Below, in pieces: positions 49,462 to 62,193 of a stretch of 64,000 nucleotides of DNA. Location: NCBI RefSeq assembly GCF_019399895.1, contig NC_091872.1, positions 3,914,395 through 3,978,394 on the forward strand, read 5' to 3'. Positions within the stretch are counted from its first letter, which is position 1. The number at the start of each line of letters is the position of its first letter. The notes beneath the pieces were generated by a model. The model was not told the origin of the DNA, did not search any database, and saw nothing but the letters and a program-made list of their open reading frames with translations. Source of the stretch: Cardiocondyla obscurior. Lineage: Eukaryota > Arthropoda > Insecta > Hymenoptera > Formicidae. The translations under genes were made by a program, and so were the position numbers.

Positions 49462-49560
49462 GTGAGCACCAATTTTATTTGCAAAATATAATATTAATTT
49501 AACAGTTTTACGTTATCATTAGATCTCTCTACAATTTAATTATATATTTGTTTGTTGCAG

Positions 49561-49604
49561 GATCGTCATTAAAGCTGTTTAACTCCGCTGCTGCACATCA
49601 ACCG
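49561..49604 (+). other. Putative second leader exon (44 nt)
   Basis: Flanked by TTGTTTGTTGCAG and CAACCG|GTGAGT, both close to consensus. Two of three frames contain stops. The intron between the two exons is 99 bp. Confidence 0.55.
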
Positions 49605-49894
49605 GTGAGTCAAATATTTTTTTCATTGTACATATACGCTTTATGGGAAATTCGGTATTATTGCGTTACCCTTGCAAAAAAATCTAATATAATTAATATA
49701 TAAATATAAATTTATAATATAAAGCAATGCAACATAGTACACTCGTAGAAAAATTAATAGAATACGTACGAAATAAAATTATATAAAATATAAAACGAAT
49801 ATGACAGTTGACCGGTCAGATATTTACGATCGCCAGGAAGACGATAAGATTTTAATCTCTCATTTTATGTGCGAAGATTACGGGGAGAGAAGTG

Positions 49895-50119
49895 ATGGCC
49901 GGAGGATTAATCTCGGGGAAAAGAAATTTACGCGACGTGTACGGGTTGCTTTTTAAATTCGCCACGACGGTCGCGGTAACTCCTAGCTGGAACGTGATAA
50001 GGATAATGACGACGATAATCTTGTCGACATCCTCGAGTATAAATGTGTGTACGTCTTACGGGAACGTTCACTGGGGAGCATTGTTTCGTATCAATATCCG
50101 AGTACTATCTGATTATTAG
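49895..50119 (+). CDS. Possible small hydrophobic protein of 74 residues
   Basis: ATG in a good start context (GTGATGG) follows the two leader exons by about 290 bp. The frame reads MAGGLISGKRNLRDVYGLLF, then a hydrophobic middle (VIRIMTTIILSTSSS). It runs to a stop at 50119, or leaves at a possible donor GTAACT near 49976. The acceptor upstream of it is not clear. It is not recognised. Confidence 0.22.
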   Translation: MAGGLISGKRNLRDVYGLLFKFATTVAVTPSWNVIRIMTTIILSTSSSINVCTSYGNVHWGALFRINIRVLSDY

Positions 50120-50612
50120 TTTCTCAATACTCTGAAATTCGAAATCAGCGCCACTGAAACGCGATTTCGCGTGAATGTGAATGACATAACGACGTCGTGC
50201 CAAATAAGTACGATAATGTCGCGGCAAACAAGTTTGCGCGATGCGTCGCCGCTCTGGCTCGTTTAGCGAAACTTAGCAAAATAATTATGTCGTTTCGTGT
50301 GCGTTGGCTTCACACCGTCGCGCGTGGCTGCCTCGCGAATTTGCCACTACGTACAATATGATAATCCTGTGAAATGCTGTTGAAAGTTGTTGAGAATTGG
50401 CGGTGGTACGCTTCGTCAAATTAAAATTATCGTAGTTGACAATTGCGCGAAATCCATTTTGCGCGTTATAAATTATAATAGGTTTACGAGTATAAACCTT
50501 GCGTCTGATTCAATAACGGCGAATTGTCAGTCGTAGTCACGAATCTATTCGTATATATGCATTAGTTGTTTTGCCTATTTAGAATTTAGATGCATACGTA
50601 TCTGCACGAATT

Positions 50613-50632
50613 AAAAAAAAAAAAAAAAAAAA
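50613..50632. repeat. A20 homopolymer
   Basis: Uninterrupted run of 20 A. Confidence 0.95.
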
Positions 50633-51048
50633 GAAAGAAATGTCTTAATAACACATTAAATTAGCAATATTATTAACGGATCATTAATAAAAAGAAACCA
50701 TGTAAAGTTCTATAAAAGCACTTCTCCGTGCGCAAATAAAGTATCGTTTTTTCTATCTAAAATGAAGCAAATAACATGCTGCGAAAGCCTCTTGCTTTTA
50801 TTAAACGTATTTCTCTCTACGAAACTTGGATTTCTCTATTCCGAAGCACCAGCGTATCAGTTCTTTTTTTCTTCCTTTCTCTTCACTCTTTTACGGTATT
50901 TTCCATCCGATTTCGCTTTACGGAAATACAATAACAGCGGGGATGGCGATAAATCTGTAAATAGTTCGGCGTAGTTTACCGGGCGCGGGACTCTCGTGGC
51001 GAATCCCCGGTCCTCCTCCTGGATCCACTCGCGGTGCCTCATCGATCT

Positions 51049-51073
51049 GGGAGGGAAGAGGGGGGAGGGGGGG
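51049..51073 (+). other. G-quadruplex-capable motif
   Basis: G runs of 3, 3, 6 and 7 with loops of 1, 4 and 1 bases. Confidence 0.6.
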
Positions 51074-52860
51074 TGACTACCGAGAAATTTATCGTCTCGC
51101 TCATTTTCTCTATTCTCCACATTTCTCATTCCCTTTCGCGCCGTCTCTTTCCACCACATTCGTACGGAAATATAATAACGCTCGGTACCTTACAACGGAG
51201 TTTTATCGTCAGTAAAGCCGGTTGTAAACGGATGTATTAACCGTTTATACCGGCAACATCGAGTGTCGGAAAGAAATGTCGTGCCATAAATGTCAGATCT
51301 AAACGCACTTTCAGTTTAGAGTAGCGCGATCGCTACTTATTTTCCGCGAACGCGAAACTTTTACGGGCACACGAGTATCGATGGTCTTCAAAGATACCCC
51401 GACGTCGGACTCGCGCGAACGTAATTCACCAAACTGCGCCTCGTCCGCGTTGCTTTATCATTACAATTATCCTCGACATCTCTGACATCTGCTTCGTATA
51501 CCGAAGACTGACAGAATTATACATCATATTATCTAGTTTCTGTTGTCACAAGAGAAACGTTTCTGACATATCGCAAGATTTAGATAGCTAATGTCTCCGT
51601 CGCGGTTGTTTTGATTGATACTTTACGTGTATCTAGCAGCAGCTCGAGGTACTGTTATTACGAATAAAATAACTTTTATTCAAAGAATTTTAAATATTAT
51701 GCTGAAAAATTAAATAAAATAAATAATATAAAATAATCTCCAGAGATAATAAAAAGAAAACCGAGAGACGAGTATCCGATTGAAAATCACGGATGTGAGT
51801 GACACGCGAAATATGCGAATGGATTTTGCCGTTCGACGTTAATACTAGTCAGAGCGTGACACCGGGACGATATAACATGACTAACAAATCGTGAACTAGT
51901 TAATCGGTTTAGTCGGCAACGTTTTCATTGCGCGGATTTGCATCGAGTCAGACTCGATAACGGAGACGGACTCGTGTACGTAGACGAATCTGTAAATACC
52001 GGCGTGTTATGCAAATTGAGGCAGCTGCACGTGCACCGGATCTGCTACGTACACGTGAAGCGCGCGCACACGTACATCCACACGCTCGGGCATTTATACA
52101 CACGTATTCGCATGATGTAGCGGCAAACGTTATAAGCCGAGACTGGAATAAGCATGTAAAGTAGATGCTGCGAACAAGTGACACGTTCGCTTCGTCCCGG
52201 TGACATGCTCGAATGTTCCGAGTGGATGGTGGAACACGCGATACGCGGAAACGTGATGTGCTGGTTGATGGACTAAAATATGATCTATGCTCTAGCGTAC
52301 TGTCCCTTTTTTCCTTCTCTTCCGTGCCCTCGTGGCTCTTTTCATCACTCATTCTCGCGGTCAGTCGAAGCGCAAAATGAAGTTAACAGCGTCAGGAAGT
52401 GGATTACGTGGCAAATCGCAACGAAATATTAGAAACACATCTCTTGATACCAAGAATACATGCTAAAGTAAAATAGTTTAAATTAAGATTAAAAGGTTTT
52501 GCTTTCTACTTTTTGCTTTTCATTTTTTTTTCTTATTTTAAAATTTAAATTTTTATGATATACATAATGAAAAATAAATTATAGCAAGTCAAGTTATTTC
52601 GAGATACGTGTGTTATAGAATTATTTCATAACTAATATTTCCTTATTTTCTGGAATATTGCGAGAAAAGAAAGTAAACGGAACGTGACCATTTTTTTTTT
52701 TTTTAATAATTAGCTTTCGTAACTAATCGCGAGACACGTAATTTGAAAGAAATATTTCTTTAACAATCTCGAGTTTTCTCTCGTTTCTTAAAAAGGCTTA
52801 TCTTCCTTTTCTTCGTATTCCTTTTTTTTCTTTTTTGTTTTTAATGTAGCTCTCTTTACT

Positions 52861-52880
52861 CTCTCTCTCTCTCTCTCTCT
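52861..52880. repeat. (CT)10 microsatellite
   Basis: Ten perfect CT units. Confidence 0.95.
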
Positions 52881-55800
52881 ATTTTTAGCCTTTAGCAGTT
52901 GTAGCTGAGCAAAAGATTATCTTTTCCTTGATTATCATTTCCCTGTGTTTTTCCGCTGCATTGCCAAGCACGAGTATTTAAAGTAAATGGTCAAAGGGAA
53001 TGATATTAATATTAAATGCTGATTAATCGTTTCGCGATTTGCACAAGAAATTATTTAAAGGATCTGTTTTACCTTATTAAAGTGATTTAAGATGTTTGTA
53101 CCGAACGTAGAACGGTGAGGATTAGAGAGAAATGCGGGAGCTAGAATTTTCTGTATCTCAGTTTTGCACGAGGAAACTCGCGAACTTTTGGGATTATTCA
53201 ATTAGAATGGAAAAGTCTTGAGTTAGATGTCTTCTAGCTCAAGTCAATCTCCCTCGTTTCTCGAAATAACTTATGCGAAAAGAAGTAAGCCATTCGAGAC
53301 AATTCACCCTGGAAATTATGAATAAGATTTCTCTCGCAACAATCGGAAATGTTGTCTTCTCATTAATCTGAAAAATAACCCGCACGCTTGTTCAGTAATT
53401 TTTCTTTAAAACTCCACTTACTTTATACAAGATGTAAATATGTAAAAGCTAAATAGTTGAAATATGCGAACGCTTGTCGGGGACGAAATACCTTTGATGG
53501 AAACGAATTACAAACGGGCCGCGTCTAAACCCTGTTGCTGGGATTTGCAATTTTGTGTTGTGTTCCTTCACGCGGAAATGCACCGTAATGAGACGCTGAA
53601 GAATTTATCACGAGAAACCGTGAAAGGAGCGTCGGTGCATGAAATGCTCTTTTCATTTTGCGCCACGTACTCACCGGAATTGCCACTCTCTTTTTCAATG
53701 AAACCTGTCCCGCGCGCGCCGTGCTCGCCCCTACCGACACGTATACACTCGCAGCGCTTCCTCGCAGCTCGCGGTGTGTAATGGACTAAGTAACCCCCGT
53801 GAAGAAAGCAAGTCCGGAAGAAATCCGGACTGTTTGCACGCATTATTGTTAGTTCTCAACGTTGTCCCCGACGTTTCCCGCTTATTTCTTGAAGCGGCGG
53901 CGCAGCGGAAGCTTCACTTCGTCTGCCATTTGTTTAATTACGAAATCACAGTGTACGCTAGATAACGTGCTTCCTTTTCTGTAAGAATATTGCTCACCCG
54001 CGCGCTCGCGTGCAGTCAAAGTAAAGAAAATAATTCTATCGCGAGGCTTCGTTGGAAATATTGCGAGTTCCGACGCTCGTTACGTATTAACCTTTTTACG
54101 ATGCGATTCCCCGTTTTTCAAGGCAGCGAAGCAATAAGCGGGACTCGACTGAGCATAATTAATATACCGCTCGCCGGCCAAGAATCAGGAAGCGAACTTT
54201 CGAAAGCAATGAGGGTAACTGGAAAGGGCGACTCTCCCGGTTGCATTATTAATCCGCGTGTCTCAACGAGAACGAGGGACCGGGAAACGAGTGAGATGCG
54301 TCCGGGATTAAAGAGTTGCTAATATCGCGCTAATTGCTCGCTGAACAAGCAGCAAGCGCGAGTCTGCAAAGAAGCTTGTCGGCAGTACTGGCAAAAGATA
54401 AGAAATTCATAGAGCTTGTATCAAAGGCGCTACAAGATTTTACGCTCGAAGCCAAACACGTCGTATCCGCGATGAAATATTCGATTGTAGAAAGAAGCTG
54501 GCTGTTAAAAATGTAATCGAAAAGAAGCTGAGCAAAAAATATTTTTGAAATTAAGTTTTATAAAATGAACGATTAAACGAATTGCATTCGACAGACGGAT
54601 CAAACGTTACGTAAAAGATTTAACGTGCGCGTGCCGTTTTCCGATGATTACTACATAGGAAATGCTTAAACAGAAAATTCTATTTATATAATATTCGAGC
54701 AACTTATTTCTAATTTCTAATCGTTGCCAAGTAATATCAGAACTATTAATTACTACAAATATTATCGCTTTTTATAATTAAAGTTATAGAAAAGTATTTT
54801 CTAATTTTATATCTCGCATTTCTTAAGGATCAGAGTTACAGTAAAAAAAATAATATTCACCGACATATTTTTCTTCTATTCGCACATCTTGTGATTTAAC
54901 GATAAATGTCGACAATTCGATGGCTTCTTGACAGTTAGATCAACGATCAAATATTACTAGGATATTCGCTGAAGAGACAGCGTGAACTCCGGTAAAGCCG
55001 GCTTACTAAAGTTTTTCACAACGGGAGGAAAATGTCGCCCGTCCGGCCGTATCGATTTCCATTTAACACTCGTTTTACAAAAAGTGAAAATCCGCTACGG
55101 CGTACTTTTATTTGCCGCGGTTCATAAACAGAGGGCTATTATGCAACGAATTTTCCGCAAATGCATTTTTGTTCATAAGCGAAATTGAGAATTACGTAAA
55201 ACGAACGGAACGAAATGGTCTAAATTTGAGTATGCAATTCGGTACAGCGACTAATAATCCGCGTTTCCGAATAACGAAACATTATAACGTTATTTAAAAC
55301 TGGACATTACAGAGCGCGCGTGTCGCATACGTCATTTATTCTTGTTTCTTCTATTGTAAAAGAAATTTCAATTCAGCCACGCAGCAGTTAGATGAGGTGG
55401 GTTAGTTGACGCGCTAGTAACCTACTCTCCGCGTTATCCCTACTCTCGTGCTTCTGTCAGCGTTCGAGCAGCGGGCCGTGTGCGTGTTTCGCGCGCGCGG
55501 TGCGAGGGCATCGGCCGGAACAGCCGCTCGTCCACGCAACGACCTACGACAACCGCGGGGCCTACGGTAATCTCGGTGGCATACGAACCACGCACGTGCG
55601 GTGTCCGGTCATCGGTCTCGCGTAAAAATACCGCACGTAGCGAACGGATCTCTATACGCGCCAAAATATTACTGATATAATCGAAATTTTCAATTATGTT
55701 AATTATTAAAATTTTTGTGGGCGGGTTGAATGAACGCTTAAGCGATAATAAGTTACAAATTTATTGTATCATTATACAAGTATATTAAAATTAACTCGTA

Positions 55801-57260
55801 ACGTTCGGGCTCTCGAAATTAAATAGGAAATTCTCTGTATACTTGGAAACCTTCCCAGATATCTGAGACAAATCTTTAAATAGAGGAGTCGTATCTTCTA
55901 TTTCAATAGAATTTCACGATAAACGATTAGGACGTAGTACTGTCGATCGTTGCATCGAGGACTTATCTCGCTTGTTAGAAGTAAATGGATATATCACATC
56001 CTCCGGGAGGGCGCAAGGCAAGATTCGATTGTATCCGGGGGCAAAATAAAAAGCGAGTCTTGTTTGGTCTTATCCTTCCTCCCCGGCTCGTCCCCGGTTT
56101 CTCTTTAACGAACTTTCTTACGTCCTCTCTGTTTGCACGCTTTTATTTAATTTCTCAACGGTCGTCCAATCGCAATGCTGCAGTCGCGTAGGAATTGAAA
56201 CCAGGATGGCGGTGAAGGGAGGAAGTGCACGGGCTCTCTCGATCTGACGGTAATTCAATTTCGTCGAACGTCGAGCAAAATACATTGTCTTCGGACGGTT
56301 ACCTCGTCGACTATGGAAGTATTATATCTCGAGGCCCGAGAGCTCACCTTGTTTCCGTATCTGTCTCTTCCCTCGCACTGTAATTCTCATCAACGGCTTC
56401 ACGTATTTCTCGCCGGCGGAACAGCGACTTCTGTAATAAGAGGAACCACGATCCTACCGAATCGCGTGTTGCATTGAATAGAAATTGCGTATAGGAAATG
56501 CAATTAGTATAAGACGATCACAAGAAGCTGTATTCGTCTTCTTAGCAAGAAATAATTTTATTTGAAACTCGTCAAGCCATTAGTCGTTTATTCTTGTTTT
56601 TATTTATTTTTTTTATTTTTGTTTTTGTTTTAATAGGGCACGGTTTTGTTTAAATTCAAAGAGTAAAGGAAAGATTGCATGAATTATTACTATCGATAGT
56701 CAATAGAGTTCCGAAATAAGCTATGTTCTAGATTTGCGATTTTAGATTTTGCTTTCGCGATTTCAATATTTTGCATTCGAATATTCCACAAAGCTTGCTT
56801 ACAGAAAATAAGTTTTGAGTCTTTATACCTGAGATGTGATTTATTCCGATTTGAGAATGATTCAGAATATATATACGACAGACACGATACAAGAATGAAT
56901 AAATATAGGTGGTCCTGCGGATTTTCCCGATTCTCCTCCATTTTGGAGCCGATTACGCAAATATGTACGATTTCGTCGTGGAAATCTCGGGATGAGGGAA
57001 GAAAGAAGTATCGTAAGATACGTTATCTTTTGCATTTGATAGGAATAGAATTTACGAGAACCGAGAATCGCATAGAGGTTACCGCAAATCGAATTTCTAT
57101 CATCACGTGAGATTAATCATATTGCGAGGTGCATACGAAAGCGCGGCTCAGATACGCGGTTTCAAATTTCCAATCAATATCGAAAATTCGCAATTGCGTT
57201 TTTCAAATCCCTTTACTGTAAAGGATCGGAAATAATAGAAAACGTTAAAACGAGAAAAGT

Positions 57261-57305
57261 ATATAATATATATATATATATGTATATATACAAGTATATA
57301 TACAG
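57261..57305. repeat. (TA)n-rich tract
   Basis: About 45 bp of TA dinucleotides with G and CAAG interruptions. Confidence 0.85.
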
Positions 57306-57601
57306 TAAGCGATAGTTCCACAATACGTAATAAATTTCAGTCTTTCTAATTAAAAAAATGTGTATAATTATATCCGTCAAGAGATGTGGAAACTTAAATT
57401 AATCAAAACCACACGCAATCTCGAGAGAATATATCGCAAAACGGTTTGTAGAGAAAAAAATGCCGTTTTATTAAACTTCGGAACTTCGGAAAGGACAACG
57501 AAGACAATTCTCGGTGGTGGTTCTCTTAAGATATCGGCGTTTTGCAAAGCACCCCCGCGCGTTGTCCCGTTGGTAGGTACGTGGAATTCGGGATAGGAGG
57601 A

Positions 57602-57623
57602 GGGGGGGAGGGGGACCAAGGGG
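57602..57623 (+). other. G-rich run, quadruplex-capable
   Basis: G runs of 7, 5 and 4; the seven-base run can supply two tracts. Confidence 0.45.
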
Positions 57624-58833
57624 TTACTCCGGCCATTTGTCATCGTCAGCGTCGTGGTGCCTTGACACTCGACAGAGAACACTGCTAAACCAATTAAAAC
57701 TATGTCGTCCTCGCGGAGTGGCAGATCTCTCGTCGAAGTAGAAGAGCGGGAAAGACTGCGCGATTATAAGAGAGGAAAACAGACGAGGGGAGAATGAGAG
57801 AATGGTAGAAAGTTCAACTCGAGGCGAAACGGGGATTGAGGAAAGAGGAAACGGAAGCATAAACCAGTTCACCCGAGCGCATAGGGGTGGCACCCTTCGA
57901 ACGTCCGACATCACTCTCTAAATTATGCCCGACCTGATAATTTATATCACCGAGGGCCGGAATGCTTCGCTGCATTACGTACATTTCGCGCGCCGCGTCC
58001 CGCTAATGCGCGCAGCTGCAGCGTTTTCATTACAAATGAACGCAGCGACCGAATTCAGATTGACTGGCTGAACGATCAATTGACATATACGGAGCTTTCG
58101 TTAATTTCCGCCGCGCTTCACGCATTTCGCCCAGATTCGCACCCGCATGAAAATGATATCTATCACACCGAGCTCGTCCGCGCCGGGGATTTTTTGACAT
58201 TTGACTTGCCGGGCTTCCTACACGGTTCCTCGTGCGCCGCGGAATCGCAAAGAAAAATTCCAGAGATGTTTCGCTGTTCCGGCGAGAAAATAAATATTCG
58301 ACTTTTTTTCGTTAAGTGCACTCTCGCAAAACGCACGACCAAAAACTTTTTCCGTCGCCGGTGTCTGCCGTTTGTTACCGCTAACTGCGCGGAACCGGCG
58401 CAAACACGCAAATGTTCTTTTCCCCTGTTCCGTCCGCCGCTCTTCCCGCCCGCCGCGCATATGCACTTTCTCTCCCTTTTCTCTTTCGTTCGTTACTATC
58501 CCGTTGGACCTCGTTTCTCGCCTGCGCCTGCCGATGTAAACATCTGAAGTTCCGACGTTTTTCGCGCGCGCGCTGCCCGCATAAACCACGCGGAACGCCA
58601 CATAATTCGCCGAAGCCTCGGTGTGCCCCTACCGCCCGCGGGCGGGATGCACGTTGCACGTTACCGCGGGATCCGCGTGTAAACGCCCGAAGTTCCCGGC
58701 ATTGTTACGTGTACGAGTATAAACTCGAAGATTCACCGCATAATTCGCCGTGCGCCGTGAATGCGTGCCTTCCCTAGGCATGCATTTTCTCTGCCAGCAG
58801 CCTCACACGGTCTCTCTACTTCCTCTCTTCTAC

Positions 58834-58844
<11 letters not shown>

Positions 58845-58872
<28 letters not shown>
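58845..58872. repeat. (CT)14 microsatellite
   Basis: Fourteen perfect CT units within a longer pyrimidine tract. Confidence 0.95.
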
Positions 58873-61800
58873 TGCTGCCACACTCTCCCTCTTTCCCTTT
58901 ACCTTTCCTCGCCCTTATCGTCTTTCGTTGGTTTCGCCAGGATTCCGGTTCGTCACCGTTGTCTGCACCTGACGCTTAGTATCTAACGTTGCCGCCGCAC
59001 TCGCGGAAATACCGAAACAAGATTCGTAATTTTGTATTCCGTGTATACGCGTTTATCTTGTGCATACATTTCGAGTATCTCCTGTTCGTAACCACTAGTT
59101 GCATCCTGTGCGAGAAACCGCGATGTAAACTACTGAAGTTCTAGACTTCTTCTCTGCGCGCTCTGCAGAAATGCGTATTTTACAGTTTGTTAAAACAATT
59201 TCGAAAAATTAATAAGTAAGATTATGTTCTTTTTCTATCTCGTCTTAATTTATTCCGTTAAACTCCTATCAGCTACGAAGACATAGTTTATAAATTATTA
59301 TTATTGGGGTGGTGTCGTAGGGAAGAATATCATGCGAGCTTATGCCAAAGTTCGAAATATCAGTTTAACACCGTCACTAGGAAATTCGAAATATCTTACG
59401 TAAATTATTATTGTCGTTTAACTTCATCAGATTTGCATATATTTCCAAAAGATAAGCTTTCACGTTTTAATAGGGGTTACATGATCACATGTTTCATTAA
59501 TAACGCCAAGAGTAATTATAAAACTGTATAATTTTTTATTCATTATTGTTTCAATAACTCAGACATATATGTCTTGATTTAATAATTTCGACAGTTTCTT
59601 TGTAATTATACATATTTGCTGTCGAATAAATAAACATATATTTTAACGCGTTTACAGATACATCATTCGTGTAATTTACTCGCGTTCAATAATATGAAAC
59701 GTTTACCGAAATTCGTGAACGCCCGTAGCCGCCTGATCGTTAATGTACCATTAAGTGGATTTACAAATGTGCGCTGTGTCATTATAGAAAGCACGCGGAG
59801 AATGCTTTACGATGTTCCTGCACGAATGGTGGAGTGAATTTAGATTTATTTACTGGCTACATAGAGTCATCGTCCGAAATCTCGAAATACCCCGACTAAA
59901 CGATGGCAGTTTATAGGGTGGCCTGTAGTCTCGTATAAATTCAAATAGTCGCGGTATAATATGATTTGGGCGCGCAGCACTCTGTTTGTCGGCAGAGTTT
60001 CTCTGTTTCTCATATTTTCCATTATTACTATACAGAGCTGCATAGTACACATTGTACATTAGCATGCCTGTTGTGCAAAGTTAATGGTAGATAATTTAAA
60101 ACGCGCGCACGTGTAATTCTAACGTAGGTAAAATTGAAGTAATATACACTTTCGTAATTAAATACGTGGGTAATTGAAATAGAGGAAAATATTTTAATAC
60201 GCGAGGTAAAAAAATATTTGTATCAAATTTCATTAACATATTTCATTTAACGATTCAGTATTCGAACGATAATCGCGAGATATGCCAGCATTAAAATATA
60301 ATAATTATATGTATATTGTAAATTTAAATAAGACTGCGTCGAAGAATGTTGTACGGATAATTGGGAAAACATAAAAGCGCGAATATTGATTGTAATAAAT
60401 ATATAATAAATACGTGAACATTTTTCGGATATAAGAATTACGGCAACACGTGGCAGCCACAGGCGACGTCTATATCTGCGCTTTTATCCGTCGAACGCGC
60501 ACTGATCAACCCTCGTTGTTGTGGTTTTAAATCTCAAGTCCCCGAGGGCGGTTACCACGCCTGAGTGACATCTGATGTCCGAATTCCGCAGTAACCGCTC
60601 TCCTGCTAAAGTTTCGACGGTGAAGCGATACAAACTCCCGTGAACCGGAAACGAAGCACTCGATACGATGTCGGACACGCGTTTGTAAAATCAAAGATAG
60701 CACGCGCGCGATAGCGCTGACTCGATTTCGCAATTACGCCTACTTGTACAACATTTGCGCATGACAGCTTTTACGGCGGCATAATTTCCGGAAGTTCCGT
60801 CCCGGCGCGAGTTTATTAATGTACCTGCTATTCCGTCGCACTTTGTTTGCAAACGGCGGCGCGCTCTCTTGCTTAATATTCATTTCTAATTTTGCAATTC
60901 TGGTTACTTATGTATCACCGTCTCGCAAGCAATTCCACCGAGATGTAATAAATACGCCATCTCTGTCAGCAGCATCTCATCTCTCCGTCTCTTATATTCG
61001 ACAATTCTTTTTTCTCGTTTCTCTTGGTCTCTCTGCCGACTTTCGCCACCAGTTGCGCTCTCGCACACGGAAACTCACCGTAATCGAATGAAATTCTTAA
61101 AGACACAGGTTTATTTTGCATATTTATTAAAATGTAATGTAGGTAAATGCCAAGCTTGCCGATATTAATAATCAATGATACGACGCAGTCTTCGTTACCA
61201 AATAATTTTGTATTATAAAAATGTTAATTTATTTAAAATAATTTACAGTAAAGAATTAAAATATAAATTAAAAAAAAAGAATACTAGGTTTGCGATAAAA
61301 TAAAATAGATATTTAGCGTGCATATAATTAATATATTTTTATTATCAAATATGAAAGAAAGTCTTGTTGTTACAATATTAATTAATCGATGCGGGCCATC
61401 GTTAATAAGAGCGCAGCGAGGAAATTGTGTGCACGACCTCGAGGAGACAGCAATCTCCCGCGTATTTTCTAACTTCTTCGTCCACTTTTTCCCGTCACGC
61501 GGTTTCCGTTCGGGCGCAATGCGAGCGTCGCTACGCTACGACGCCGAATGAAAGCATGAGGCACGCGTCGTGTGGTGGTAGAAATTCAATTTCCCGTCTA
61601 TGCCGGACGTCGATGCTTTTGGGAAAACAACTGTCAGCCAATGCGGTGGTGAACGAAACGAAAGGTCTGAGGCTATTTACTGGACTGTTTCATGACGACT
61701 CCGCCGGTGGAAAATGCCGATTGCATGAAAGACCGGCCCTTTGTGGGGCTGCCCTTCCATTTCCAAGAAAGCCCTAGACATTCCTCGCAAAAAAACGACC

Positions 61801-62169
61801 AACGCGCGGCGAATCGGTATCGTAAAGACGTGTTATGCGCGGCAATGGATGAAAGTCTACGAGCACAAACGCACATTAACGAACAAATGTATGAAACGGA
61901 CAAATTGAAAAATCGTACGAATGAAAGAGAATACTAATTCGATACTCGTCGACGCTCCAGTTGTCGAATACTAAGAGAACTAAATTTTTATCTAGAGAAT
62001 AAATTAAGCAGGAAGCTCTGTAATTATTTCAAGACGATCTTCTTCTTTAGGACATATGTAGAATCGTTTGCAATTGCGTAAATCGCTCTTTCCGCGGATG
62101 ATCGACCGACAGTTGTTCGAATCTTGCCAGATGAAATGACACGGACGAACGGGTGTCGCGTACGATCGA

Positions 62170-62193
62170 GGGGCGGGGAGGGGGATTGATGGG
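62170..62193 (+). other. G-quadruplex-capable motif
   Basis: G runs of 4, 4, 5 and 3 with loops of 1, 1 and 6 bases. Confidence 0.6.

Noticed and set aside
58080..58777. Cluster of overlapping frames of 120-155 codons on both strands
   Set aside because: CpG-rich, Arg/Pro/Ser-biased products in at least four frames at once; typical of stop-poor DNA, not of a gene.
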